Assembly (NCBI GenBank): GCA_015680685.1
Contig: MNCI01004788.1
Coordinates: 382,093-446,092, forward strand
Length of the DNA stretch: 64,000 bases
Source of the DNA: Gnetum montanum
Lineage: Eukaryota; Streptophyta; Gnetopsida; Gnetales; Gnetaceae
Direction: 5' to 3'
How positions within the stretch are numbered: position 1 is the stretch's first letter; each line of letters starts with the position of its first letter. Below the pieces are notes generated by a model. The model ran no database searches. It was given only the letters and a program-made list of their open reading frames with translations, and was not told the origin of the DNA. The translations under genes were made by a program, and so were the position numbers. Shown one piece after another: positions 47,371 to 58,080 of this stretch.

Positions 47371-48210
47371 ATGACCAAGAAGATTGATAGTTTGGAAAGT
47401 TTCAAAGTTTCAAAGGATATTTTAGATTCCAAGACTGATTCTTCATCAGAAGAAGAACAAAAGAAAGTTTTTGAATTGGGAACAAGTAGTGGAGTGAAAA
47501 CTAGAAGATCAAGAAGATCATCCATTATATCTGGTTGATCAATTCGTAAGAGAAGATCTAGAAAGTCTAAGAGTTCAACATTCGAAAGGAATAGGATGGA
47601 AAATCCTTGACAAAGAATTACACCATTAGGATTTCAAAATTAGAATGACATTCCTAAGGTAGTTTACAAATATTTTCCTGAGTCTTTCATTCCTAGAAAA
47701 GCTTATTTAGCTGAAGAATATATTCACATGTTTGAGTTAGCTTTAGCTCATGCAAATATTCAACATCAAGATCAAGCTTGTAGGTTGTTTGTATTAAATC
47801 TAAAGGATATGGCTCAGATTTGTTATTCAAATTTACCAAGTAATAGTATTACAAGTTGGGATGACATGAAGAATCTTTTCTTAGCCCAATTTGGTAATCA
47901 ATTAGATCAACAACAACTATACTATGAGCTGATACAAGCTAAGCAAGGAGTTAAAGAGTTAATTAGAGATTTTAACATCAAGTTTCAGCGAATTTGTGGA
48001 ATCTTCCAAAGACAATATAGGCCATCAGAATAAATGCTTAAAGAAACTTATCTTAAGGTTGTCAACCCCAACATTTCAATTTGGTTAAGGAGAACTCCAA
48101 ACTTAACTACACTAAATGACTACTTTAGTGAAGCTATACAGTTAGAAAAAGAGTTGAACTTGAATCCTGAAGAGAATATCGCAATTCAAAAAAAAAAAGA
48201 GTTATGATTC
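47371..48210 (+). pseudogene. Element 4 gag
   Basis: ATG at 47371 (MTKKIDSLESFKVSKD). A Ser/Glu/Arg-rich N-terminal region is followed by a retrotransposon gag capsid-like domain: YFPESFIPRKAYLAEEYIHM (about 47672-47732), LFVLNLKDMAQICYSNLPSN, SITSWDDMKNLFLAQFGNQL, then LIQAKQGVKELIRDFNIKFQ (about 47930-47990). The open core is 47728-48033; stops before and after, and a frame change relative to pol near 48200. No zinc knuckle seen. Confidence 0.82.
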
Positions 48211-48989
48211 CTATGTAAGATTTTTCTCGATTTAAAGCTTTTCCAGGTCCATCTCATGTTAAGAAAGAGCAAGAACATGAAAGAGTAGAATCTGAAAAAG
48301 GACAATTAATGACAGATATGTCTAACAAAATAGTGAAGCTTGAAGAAGCTTTGGTAAGAGTTAATATCAAGGAAGAAAATAATATCAAAGAAGAAAAGAA
48401 AAATAGAAAGCATAAACATCAAGAAACTAAGTTAGCAGAAGATCAGAATGTAAGTGACCTTATTATGTCCAACTTTCTTGATATTGAATCTGATAATGAG
48501 TTATCTAGTGTTAATTATGCAAGTAAATCTTCTAGCAATGGATCTAGCGATATTTCTTCTCGATCAAGTTTTGAGGAAGATATGTCTTCAGATGAAGAAT
48601 GCAATAACAATGATGAAAATGGATATAATCTCTGATCAAAAGATAGATTAACTACTTCTAGACACCCAGATGTTATTACTGATCCATCTACTAAGAGAAA
48701 AGCTTTTGAGCCAAATAGAAGAGATAAAAATAAAGGTAAAGACAATGAAGTAGAGCAAAGCACTCCAAATCAGTCTTTTAATAAATGGATAAGGAGATCA
48801 AGTTTTATTGGTGATGGAGAGTATGATTTGATTGAAGACCTTCAACATGTCAAGGCCAATATTAGCTTTTATCAGTTGCTTCAAATAGGAGATCAGCAAA
48901 GAAAGGCTTTAGAGTTCATTAAAGGTAAAAGGAGAGTTAGAGAATCAGAGTTAAGTTATGTGTCTAATAATGATGAGAAGTTAAAGACC

Positions 48990-49400
48990 TCATATGATAA
49001 AGAAGCTCCTCCTTTCCTTTTGACAATGAAATTAAAGGATAAATACTTACAGAATTGTTTGGTTGATTCTGGAGCTACATCTACTATAATGCCATTATCT
49101 ATATGTAAGAAACATGGTTTGATTCCTGAAAAATCAAATAAAAAGATTATTCAAGTAGATAAAAGTAGAGTGAAGATTGTGGGTCAATTGCCAAATGTTC
49201 TATTGGAAATTGCTTCTAAACCTCGCATTAGAAGTAGAGTAACTATTCAAGTGGCAGATATACCAGATTCACATAGTCTCTTATTGAGTAGAATTTGGAG
49301 TAAGAATTTCTCAGGTTACATATCAACAGATTATTCTCATATGTGGTTACCTTGGAAAGGAGAACCAAATCAGATATATATCTATAGTGAACCTATGATG
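48990..49400 (+). pseudogene. Element 4 aspartic protease domain
   Basis: PPFLLTMKLKDKYLQNCLVD precedes the active site DSGAT (about 49062-49078), followed by STIMPLSICKKHGL and, about 65 residues later, SHSLLLSRIWSKNFSGYIST. The D-S-G-A site is intact and the whole stretch is open (48828-49526). Upstream IEDLQHVKANISFYQLLQIG is typical of Tat-type gag-pol linkers. Confidence 0.9.
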
Positions 49401-49526
49401 ATTAATAACATTAATTCAAATGGAAAAAGTAAGATGGTTGAAAAGGGAGATGTTGAAAATAAAATTTGTACACTCCAAGAAAACCATAGTCCTGAAAAAG
49501 AACAATTAAAGCAAGAGGATAAATGA

Positions 49527-49905
49527 GAGTTATACTTTGATGGTTCAGGTAATTCAAAAGGTGCAAGAGTCGATATTGTTATATTAAAGAATGATTCTCC
49601 TGAAATTCTCAAAGAAATTCATCTATCTTTCCCTTGTACTAACAACAAGGCTAAGTATGAAGCTTTATGTATTGGTATGAGAATAGCTTTAGACAAAAAG
49701 ATCAAAGAAATCACTATAAAGGGAGACTCAAGATTAGTTTGTGAACAAGTAAAAGGTAACTGTGTCGTAAAGAGCTCATTCTTAAGACCTTATAAGCAAC
49801 TTGCTTGTAAGATGTTAGGTCAGTTTCAACATTGCCGAATAGAGCATATAAATAGAGCATAGAATATTATAGTAGACGATTTAGCAAAGGCAGCTTCAAC
49901 ATTGG
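49527..49905 (+). pseudogene. Element 4 additional RNase H, archaeal/plant type
   Basis: Four acidic positions of this RNase H class are visible: D in YFDGSGNSKG (49539-49541), E in NNKAKYEALCIGM (about 49645-49680), D in IKGDSRLVCEQ (about 49718-49750) and D in VDDLAKAAS (about 49872-49898). Plant Tat-lineage elements are known to carry such a second RNase H. Here it sits between protease and RT. One TAG at 49860-49862 and a TGA just before it (49524-49526) break it, both readable as decayed Q and W codons. Confidence 0.85.
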
Positions 49906-50299
49906 ATATACAAATATTAGAAAGTTACAAAGATGTCATGATTGAAGAAGAACATCAGCCATCAGTACCAGATAATATAAGACATTTACAAGTATTTGAA
50001 GATGATGATCAAGTACTAAGATTTATGAAAAACAAACAAGAATTTGAGGGTCAAGCGATACCTGAAACTTCATCAAATTCCAAAGCTAATTTCATTCCAA
50101 AAAGGATGATTGACTTGGAACATGAGTTTAAGAAAAATTTACTTACTGGAAAGGATATACAAAACCCAGATAGTCAAGCTTTTGAGACAGTGAATTTTGG
50201 ATTAGATAAGATGCCGAAGATGTTGAATGTTACAAAGGAAAGAGATTCGAGTTTCAAGAAAAACTTGTTAACGTGTCTAAGAGATAATTTGGACAATTT

Positions 50300-51060
50300 T
50301 GCTTGGTCTTATGATGATCTTAAAGCTTTTAGGAAAGATGTGATGACACATAAAATCCCTTTAATAGAAGGTTTTAAAATAGTCAAGCAAAAACAAAGGA
50401 AATTTAATCCATCATTTGAACCAGCTATTGAAGCTGAAATCAAGAAGTTTTTGCAAGCATGAATCATATATCTAGTACGATATTCTACATGGCTTGCTAA
50501 CATTGTTCTAGTGAGAAAGAAAAATGGTGATATAAGACTTTGTGTAGACTTTAGAAATCTAAATGATGCCTCAAAGAAGGATAAGTATCCACTTTGAAGA
50601 ATTGATGAGATGTTGATTAAAGTCTCAAGTTGTCAAGTATACTCTTTCTTAGATGGTTTCATAGGTTATAATCAAATTGTGGTAGATAAGAATGATAGAT
50701 TCAAAATAGCATTTATCACCAAGTGGGGAACTTTCGCCTACCAAAGAATGCCATTTGGATTGTCAAATGCTGGAGCTACTTTCCAAAGAGCAATGGATTT
50801 AGCATTTAAGGATTTGTTAGGCAAATTGGTGGTGGTTTATTTGGATGATATTACAATATTTTCAAATAAAAAAGAAGATCATATTAATCATCTCCAACAA
50901 GTTTTCAACAGATGTCGTGAGTTTGGTATTTCATTAAATCCAAAGAAGTGTATCTTCGGGGTTAAATCTGGAAGTTTATTAGGCCATGTGATATGTCAAG
51001 AAGGAATTTCCATAGACAATTCCTGAATTCAAGCATTCTAGAATATAGAGCATGCCACAA
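50300..51060 (+). pseudogene. Element 4 reverse transcriptase domain
   Basis: VRKKNGDIRLCVDFRNLNDA (about 50512-50570), FLDGFIGYNQIVVDKNDRFK (about 50648-50706), WGTFAYQRMPFGLSNAGATF, active site VVVYLDDITIFS (about 50832-50868), LNPKKCIFGV and LGHVICQEGI. YLDD rather than FMDD separates it from Elements 1-3. Motifs are intact apart from stops at 50460, 50595, 51024 and 51039. Confidence 0.93.
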
Positions 51061-51239
51061 GTAAGAAATCTCTTAGATCTTTCTTTGGGAAAAGTAATTT
51101 TGTGAAAAAGTTCATCCCCGGGTTTACTGAAATTACCAAACCTTTGATGCATATGCTAAAAAAGGATGTCCAAGTAGAGAAGAAACCAGAATCAAAGAGA
51201 GCTTTATTAGAGATTAAAAATGCTATACAAGAGGCTCCA

Positions 51240-51610
51240 TATTTGGTAAAGCCTAGACTTAAAGAAGATTTTTGGTTATATTCTTTTGCTTCAAATGATT
51301 CTATCACTGCTGTTCTAACACAAAAGGATAATGAAAGTCAAGATGAACCAATTGGATTTTTTGGGTATCAGTTGAAAGGTTCAGAGTTAAATTATTCAGA
51401 CTTAGAGAAATAAGCTTTTGCAGTCATGAAAGCACTTCAGCATTTTAAATATTATTTGGAAAGTTCATTAGTCCACATTATGCTAATTGAACCTGCAGTT
51501 AAGCGATTCCTATCCCAAAATGAGATTGGATTGAAAAGAGGAAAATGGATTATAAAGTTGTAAAGTTTTAGACTTCCATTAGAAATATACAAAAAAATTA
51601 AGGGATTGGG
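51240..51610 (+). pseudogene. Element 4 Ty3/gypsy RNase H, catalytic residues lost
   Basis: FWLYSFASNDSITAVLTQKD corresponds to the usual first motif with D, here shifted to N-D; GYQLKGSELNYSDLEK is conserved; but the usual T-D-H motif reads MLIEPAVKRFL, without the D-H pair. This suits a domain kept as a structural tether after a second RNase H was acquired. Confidence 0.8.
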
Positions 51611-51639
51611 ATTAGCCATGTTAATGGCCGGAGAAAGTG

Positions 51640-52670
51640 AAGTATATACGCTTGACACCCATGAAGAGAATTGGTATGATAAAATTCTCAAATTTCTTAG
51701 TACAAGAAAAATCCCAAATAATTTAACTGCAAGTCAAAAGAGAGCTTTCTTCAAAAGAGTACGAAGATTTGTTATTAAAGATGGTATATTATATAGAAAG
51801 GATTTTCGGGAAGTCCTATTGGAATGTGTTTATAATGATCAAATTAGTTTCATTTTGGAACAATTTCATGATCATTTGAATCTATTTTATGAATCCCCTA
51901 AGTCAACTATGAAACATATACTTTGATATGTATATTACTGGCCTTCCATGTATCAAGACATTAGTTCAAAAATTCAAAAATGCTACAAATGTCAAATTCA
52001 TGGGCTCAAGATTAAAAGGGCTAGAGCCCCTTTAAAGCCAGTAGTTGCAGATAGACCATTTCAGCAATGGGGTTTGGATTTTATTGGTACAATTACTCCT
52101 TCAAGAGCTGGACACAAGTTTATTCTCATAGCTACTGATTATTTCACTAAATGATCTGAAGCAAAGGCTCTAAAAGGAATTTCAGCATCATATGTGATTA
52201 AGTTTCTAGAAGACCATATTCTCAGTAGATTTAGTCTACCCAAAGTGTTAGTGTCAGACAATGGACCCGCCTTCAAATCCGAAGAATTTATTAGATGGGC
52301 ATCTAAAAAATCCATTTTCTTATTTTCCTCATCAAATTATTATCCTCAAGGAAATGGTTTAGCGGAATCTACTAATAAAAAGCTTATCGCTTATATCAAA
52401 AAATCGATGGATGGGAATCCAAGAAATTGGATTGATTATCTACAATCCACGTTATGGTCAGATCGAATTAGATTCAAGAAAGCTATTGGGACATCACTGT
52501 ATAACTTAGTCTATGGTTTGCCAGCAAGAATTACAAATAAGATTGTAAGCTCAGCTTCTGAATTTGTACAAAGATATAGCGAAAAAACTGATAAAGATAG
52601 AAGTTTCATAACTTTGCTTATTAAAAGAGAAGTTGAAGTAGATAAAACAAGGCATAATTTGTTATAGAAT
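51640..52670 (+). pseudogene. Element 4 integrase domain
   Basis: Zinc-finger part with CYKCQ (about 51980-51995) after YYWPSMYQDI; core motifs WGLDFIGTITP (about 52070-52100, first D), VLVSDNGPAFKSEEFIRW (about 52245-52300, second D), YPQGNGLAESTNKKLIAYI (about 52338-52395, E). Catalytic D, D, E all present. Stops TGA at 51924 and 52152 and TAG at 52665. A WNMKKPNKF...STWIGLFQV tail follows to about 52800; no chromodomain. Confidence 0.92.
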
Positions 52671-53196
52671 AACTCTCAAGTTAAAAGGTGGTTTGATAGA
52701 AAGGCTTTCAAAAGAAGTTTCAAGATAAGGGACCTTGTCTTATTATGGAATATGAAGAAACCAAATAAGTTTACTTCGACATGGATTGGTCTCTTTCAAG
52801 TTACAAAGTAATTGTTAGAGGATACTTACAAATTATCATCTTTAGATGGCATGGAATTGCAATTTCCATATAATGTTTTGCATATAAAACATTATTTGGG
52901 ACAATTGCATACAACTTGAAGATGTCATGACACAAAATAAGATATGTATATAGTATTATGTAAATATTACTAGGAATATAGTATCAATTAATATGTTTAA
53001 TTATGATTTATTTAAATTAGAAAATAGTTTTCCTTTAAATGAGGCAAGTGGAAGCCTACAAGTGAAACAAGTGGAATTCTACAAGTTTGACAAGTGGGGA
53101 AAGTGACTCATCCACCACTTAGTTAGGATTGTGAAAAATGGTTTGAATGCCTAAAAAGTTGGAGACACTTGGGTGGGAGTTCAAATTTTTAGCACC

Positions 53197-53205
53197 TATA
53201 AAAGG
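53197..53205 (+). promoter_or_regulatory. TATA box downstream of Element 4 pol
   Basis: CCTATAAAAGGAGGG lies 77 bp before an ATG at 53274, after a short region with repeated 'acaagtg' words (53045-53095). It resembles a plant core promoter with a leader, inside the element and outside either LTR. Confidence 0.45.
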
Positions 53206-53273
53206 AGGGTTAGATTGCTTAAGATTTCATCTTCTTTCAATTCAAGTTTGGTAGTGAAGCTTAGAGAGAGCTA

Positions 53274-53780
53274 ATGGAGTTTGAGAGAGCAATGAGAAAG
53301 CGTTTTATTCCATATGTGATGGGATGTTTCCCTGAGCATGTATTGAAGGCTTATCTAAAGGCTAGATCTTGTAGAGCTCCAAAAGAGTGTCCTTTTATGA
53401 CTTGGTTGTCTGATGAATTTTCTTTTCTCACTAGTGGTTTGGATATAGAGTCCAATATTTGGGGGTGATATCAAGATTGCTCCAAAGAAGAAGAAAAAGG
53501 AGAAGAGAAACCAACCTATGAGGAGCCATCATGAAGATGGGGAGAAGCTTTTGTCTCTCGAGAGAAAAATGAAGGGCCTAATGGAGAAGAACAGAAGAGC
53601 TCATCCAAAAAGAAAATGAGAAAAGTCCTGAAGAGAAAGCTCCAGTAGATCAACGTGAGAGCTCCACCAAGCTAGAAAGCAACAAGACCACCTTCATCAC
53701 ATCAGATATTTCCTATGAAACAGTTAGAGAGATGAGGATTCCCACTAGGGTAACCTTCACAATTTAGTTTCCATCCCAAG
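53274..53780 (+). pseudogene. Element 4 post-pol frame of unknown function
   Basis: ATG at 53274 starts MEFERAMRKRFIPYVMGC and stays open to 53468. Glu/Lys-rich text continues in other frames (KKKKKEKRNQ near 53487, EEKAPVDQRESSTKLESNKT near 53630-53690), suggesting one longer frame broken by shifts. No transmembrane segment or known domain is visible. Elements of this clade sometimes carry extra frames here; this could be one, or a captured host fragment together with its promoter at 53197. Confidence 0.35.
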
Positions 53781-53967
53781 AATAGTCCATGAAGGACTTG
53801 ATAATGTACAGTTTGATTTTGCTTAGGAATGAGGTTTTTGTCCCATCACACCTTATGCTAAATGGGAATTTTCCTCCAAAAATATTTCTATTCAGTTGTA
53901 AAATTCAATGAAAATTTCAGTATGTTTCAGCTTTAAAATCAAGTTGCACAATTTTCTTTAAGCTTTT

Positions 53968-53980
53968 AAGGGGACAGAAA
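53968..53980 (+). other. Element 4 polypurine tract
   Basis: AAGGGGACAGAAA ends exactly at the 3' LTR start. Confidence 0.8.
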
Positions 53981-54297
53981 TGTTGGCACATTTGGCCATT
54001 CCATAGAACAGTAAGAGTCATCTTGAACATTATTGTAAGAATAGGAGAATGTGAATGTGTTATTTCATATCATTGGTATGGAAGTTAGGGGGTGGTCCAT
54101 AATGGAATAATGGTGTGAAAAACAAAGAATACTAGGAATAATCATGTTGCTACATACAATAGTCCAAAAATATATAATTTTTTTGAAAAAAAAGGAGAGA
54201 GGATATACTACTGCAACATTTCTTTCTAATCTCTCAAGGAGGCGGTGATAAGGTTTGAAGGAATAAATAGTAAAATTTTTAATATGGAGAAATGTCA

Positions 54298-54852
54298 GTT
54301 CGAGCTTCAAAGGTTACCTAGGCTGAGAGTCATGGAAATGGAAAAGGTACGAGTTGCAATTTCTGAAGTAAAAATAGTAAAACCAAAAAATAGAGGTCAT
54401 TCCATAAATGACGCAAGACTGTATTCTGAATTTTTCCATTGAAAATGCATTCAAATCACGACCTTGGTTTAGACACACATAATTGCGGAAGGTTTCAAAT
54501 TTTTTTAAAAAAATGCAAAATCGACTGTTTTCATTGGTCCCAAATCGGGGGCACCTTTGCTGGGCACGTTGTGNAGTTCGAGCTTCAAAGGTTACCTAGG
54601 CTGAGAGTCATGGAAATGGAAAAGGTACGAGTTGCAATTTCTGAAGTAAAAATAGTAAAACCAAAAAATAGAGGTCATTCCATAAATGACGCAAGACTGT
54701 ATTCTGAATTTTTCCATTGAAAATGCATTCAAATCACGACCTTGGTTTAGACACACATAATTGCGGAAGGTTTCAAATTTTTTTAAAAAAATGCAAAATC
54801 GACTGTTTTCATTGGTCCCAAATCGGGGGCACCTTTGCTGGGCACGTTGTGC
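54298..54852 (+). repeat. Exact-looking duplication of about 277 bp around an N
   Basis: Bases 54298-54573 recur at 54575-54851 without visible differences, separated by the N at 54574. The 5' LTR has one copy. The single N and lack of divergence point to an assembly join rather than a biological duplication. Confidence 0.85.
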
Positions 54853-55304
54853 CAGAACCTTGTGGGGACGTGGGTTCAAAGGCCGTGGAGGAACAACTCA
54901 CATGGACATTGCCACTTTCAAAATAGAAATAGTTTCAATTTTAAAAATTTTTGCATCAAAATACAGCCGATCCGCCCGCCTTCAACCACGTTCACTGTGT
55001 TCTGCAATGCATGCACTATGTGGATATTTTTTTGCCATTACAGGGCCGTTCTTAACCTACCATACCAGATGCCATTATTCACTAATGCTCAGATCTATGA
55101 CATGTCGCCCTTGACTCTACAATCAATGGCAGGAATTTGAAAGATGATCTGCAAGAACACAAAAAACGCAGGAAGGCCTAAGCAAATTTGGGGCAAAACA
55201 AAACAAATTCCAGGCAACCGAAACCCTATGTCCAGGGCCATATGTTCAATACATCATTTTTCTTCAAGATCTTTCTCCTCTTCTCTTTAGCAACCAGACA
55301 CCAC

Positions 55305-55476
55305 ATGGCAACAATGCCAGATGCAGTGGCAGAGCCTTCTTCTACGATGGTAGTTGATAAAGATTTTTGGTAGGGGCGGGATATTTTGGAAGTATTCGAT
55401 GGCAGTTTTTGGCTTGGCACCTTCACATTTGGGCCTGATGTTTTGGATTTAAATTTTTCCAGCCATTTTCATACGG
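55305..55476 (+). pseudogene. Decayed copy of the LTR exon in the 3' LTR
   Basis: Counterpart of 45424-45595. ATG kept, but TAG replaces the Q codon after DKDFW and many bases differ. The GT at the donor position (55477-55478) is kept. Confidence 0.45.
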
Positions 55477-55797
55477 GTACAAGTGCACATAAATTATTTT
55501 AGATTAGGTACCATCAACATTTATACCAAGGTAGATATTATATTATCATCTTGTTCATAAAATCACTAAGGGCTTCAATAGTATTCTTAAAAATTTTAAA
55601 CAAGTAAAAATGAAAATCTATTAGAGCTATAATTGTAAACAATTATATGGAACTATTGGAATTATTTTTCAAAAGCAATATTTATATATCTCCTAACTTC
55701 CTAACTTCCTAAGTTAATACTCCCTAACTTGTTGGACAAGTTACTTGGGAGAGAAATTAGGTAAGATATTTTTGAATATGTAACCGCCTTTGAACCT

Positions 55798-55805
55798 TAT
55801 AAAAG
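55798..55805 (+). promoter_or_regulatory. Element 4 LTR TATA box (TATAAAAG)
   Basis: CCTTATAAAAGGGCTTCAA is followed by a run of 12 G at 55814-55825, at about the distance where transcription would start. Canonical plant core promoter; intact in this LTR. Confidence 0.75.
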
Positions 55806-57086
55806 GGCTTCAAGGGGGGGGGGGGCGGTTCTCAAAAAAAAAGAAGAGGATCACTTTTGAAGAAGGAACTTGATACATTACACTTTGGGAAGGCTAGTAG
55901 CTAGCATTTGGGCTCTCACTTGAAGACACACTTTGGGTCTTGGGAAGAGCATTTGAAAAGAAGATTTGTAAAGAAGATTTCTTGTAAGATGGATTGCTAA
56001 AGAAAATATTTCAGCCTCTTTGTCATGGTCCTGTGAGTTATGTTTTTTATTTTTATTTTGTTTAAATTGTTTAGCTAGTGGTTTAGATAGTATCATCCTT
56101 GGCAAGTAATTTTGGGATTTTTAGATTGCTCTTACTGTTCTTGTTGCACGATTGAAAGTTTTCTGTTAAAATTTTTCCATAGAAGTGCTTGTGTTTAAAG
56201 GCCTTAAGAGAATTTTGGTAGTTATTTTTATTGTGCAACGTATAGGAACTGCTATTGGGGTTGTTGTAAGAGAGCCTCTGCTTGTAGTCATGTCGTTGAA
56301 CAATTCAGTAGTTAAGAGGGTTTAGAAAATATTTGGTATTTTGATGGGACCAGAATAGCTTCTTTTTATCTTTAAAGTGAATCTCCGTATTATTTCAATC
56401 AAAAATTTTCAAGTCTTTCGAAAGTTCTGTTGAATGTAATTGTTGACATCTATTATCTAGCCAAAATGGAGTCTTGTACGTGGTAGTTTACGTAGCAATT
56501 CTTGGTAGCATAGTAGGATTGTCTTGAAGAAATTGCTTGTTTGAGCCTTGGAAGTTTGAATAATTTGTAGACATTGAATTTGGAATAGCTTTATTGCAAA
56601 GTGTTTACTCATGTCATTTTACCTTGTTTAAATATTTTAGGTATACACAAATCTGCTTTCTTTTCTGTCTATTTCCATTGAATCTTGCTCTATTTCTAGT
56701 TTTCTTGTGGAACTATCTCTTTCTCTGGGGAAAATTAGTAGATTCACGGAGTTGTGCTCAAATGTTTTTGCAAAATTTTATTTGTTACAAGTAGGTATTA
56801 TAAGGACCATGTAGACTAGGCAATTGAACGAAATAGGAACTCTCAACAACTCACAGTACTTGGCAAAGTTGGCTAGATCTCTTTAAAGTAAGTCATTTGT
56901 AGTTTACAGGCAACACAATCGTTTCATTTTTCACAACTGCATGCTGCAACAGCACACACACATACTCACATTAACTACTGAGTTTATTTGGAGGTGTCTA
57001 GGCCTTAGTGTTGCTAGAGACTGGCAAGCACCTAAATCCTGTTCGAGGACACTCGTTGGCGGTTACGTCCCAAACGGTCGCCAACA

Positions 57087-57091
57087 ATAGT
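57087..57091. repeat. Element 4 target site duplication (ATAGT), right
   Basis: Matches 44381-44385 exactly. Confidence 0.92.
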
Positions 57092-57680
57092 AACTATAAC
57101 CAAATCTAGATTGTGCTAGAGGATCAGGCCAAAACAACATTCACAAGTCTATGGGGGATTTTTTCATATTGAAAGATGCTTTTTGACTTGTGCAATGTCC
57201 TTGCCACATTCCAACACCTGGTCTTGACTATTTTTTAGCAGCAAATTAGTAGTCGGATGGAAGCCTTCATGGATGACTTCTTCACCTATGGGGCTACATT
57301 TGAGCAAGTCCTGGATCATCTTATGTAAGTGCTCTAAATATGTGTAGAGATCAGTCTTCAGCTCATTTGGCAAAAGAACCATTTGATGGTCCAAGAGGGT
57401 ATTGTGTTGCAGCACAAAATTTCACAAATAGAGATTGAGGTTGACACTAAAAAGATTAGGATCATCCAAGGAATTACCCATCAACTAAAAATTGTAAAAG
57501 ATGTTGGGTCATTCCTTGGACACACTGGTCACTATTGAAGATTCATAGAAAATTTCTTTAAGATCATAAAACTATTGGCTGACCTAACAAAAAAAGATGC
57601 TCCATTTGTTTGGACTAAGGAATGTGCAAATGCATTCCAATAGCTGAAGGAGAAACTCATAGAAACTTTAATTCTATGAG
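57087..57680 (+). pseudogene. Element 3 reverse transcriptase, 3' half
   Basis: Resumes with YNQI (57095-57106) and VLEDQAKTTFTSLWGIF; active site FMDDF at 57266-57280; then connection text (HQLKIVKDVGSFLGHTGHY near 57478-57535 and DAPFVWTKECANAF near 57596-57640). Stops remain. Confidence 0.9.
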
Positions 57681-58080
57681 AACCAAATTGGTCTAGCTCA
57701 TTTCACATCATGATGGATGCATCAGTTATGCCTTGGGGGTTGTGCTTATGTAGTTGGATGACAAGAAATGTCTATATTACATCTACTATGTCAGTCAAAG
57801 AATTTTGGGCACATAGTTGAACTACACCAACACAAAAAAAGAACTAATGGAAGTATAGTGTGCTCTGGAAAATTTTAGGTACTATGTTCTTGGATACAAA
57901 ATGTTCATGCATATGAACCATAGTATAATTTGCTTCTTGATGAATAAGCCAATGGTGAGCCCCTTGTGTCATATGGTGGTTGGTGATCTTGTAAGAATTC
58001 AATCTAATGATGGTAGATCAAAAGAAAACTAACAATGTGATCACTAATCACTTGTCTTGATTGTGATGGAATAACAAAGA
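57681..58080 (+). pseudogene. Element 3 RNase H
   Basis: HIMMDASV near 57707-57730, LNYTNTKKELMEV near 57820-57858, FRYYVLGYKMFMHMNHSIIC near 57875-57935 (late D replaced by N in MNHS), and a VITNHLS-like end near 58040-58062. Confidence 0.82.

Larger units (their letters stand above)
48309..52919 (+). pseudogene. Element 4 pol: protease, archaeal-type RNase H, RT, RNase H, integrase
   Basis: A single reading frame of 4.6 kb, interrupted only by about a dozen stops and no frameshift. Order: acidic linker (48309-48640), protease, extra RNase H, linker with FAWSYDDLKAF (about 50300-50332), RT, degenerate RNase H, integrase, and a C-terminal part ending LHIKHYLGQLHTT before TGA at 52917-52919. 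Stops include TGA at 48633, 49524, 50460, 50595, 51924 and 52152, and TAG at 49860 and 52665; most are explained by C-to-T or G-to-A change of CGA, CAG, CAA or TGG codons. Confidence 0.92.
44386..57086 (+). mobile_element. Element 4: Tat-like Ty3/gypsy element with about 3-kb LTRs
   Basis: LTRs 44386-47246 and 53981-57086 both begin TGTTGG and end CCAACA. A perfect ATAGT duplication flanks it and it splits the RT frame of Element 3. Internal region: primer site, gag (47371-48210), one long pol frame (48309-52919) and about 1 kb of post-pol sequence with a possible promoter and small frame. The pol has an added RNase H between protease and RT. Pol is interrupted by about a dozen stops but no frameshift, so this is the youngest element here, though still inactive. 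Confidence 0.95.
53981..57086 (+). repeat. Element 4 3' LTR (3106 bp, with an internal duplication)
   Basis: TGTTGG...CCAACA, aligning with 44386-47246. It contains a duplicated block of about 277 bp next to a single N (54574) and the promoter region missing from the other copy. Confidence 0.92.
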
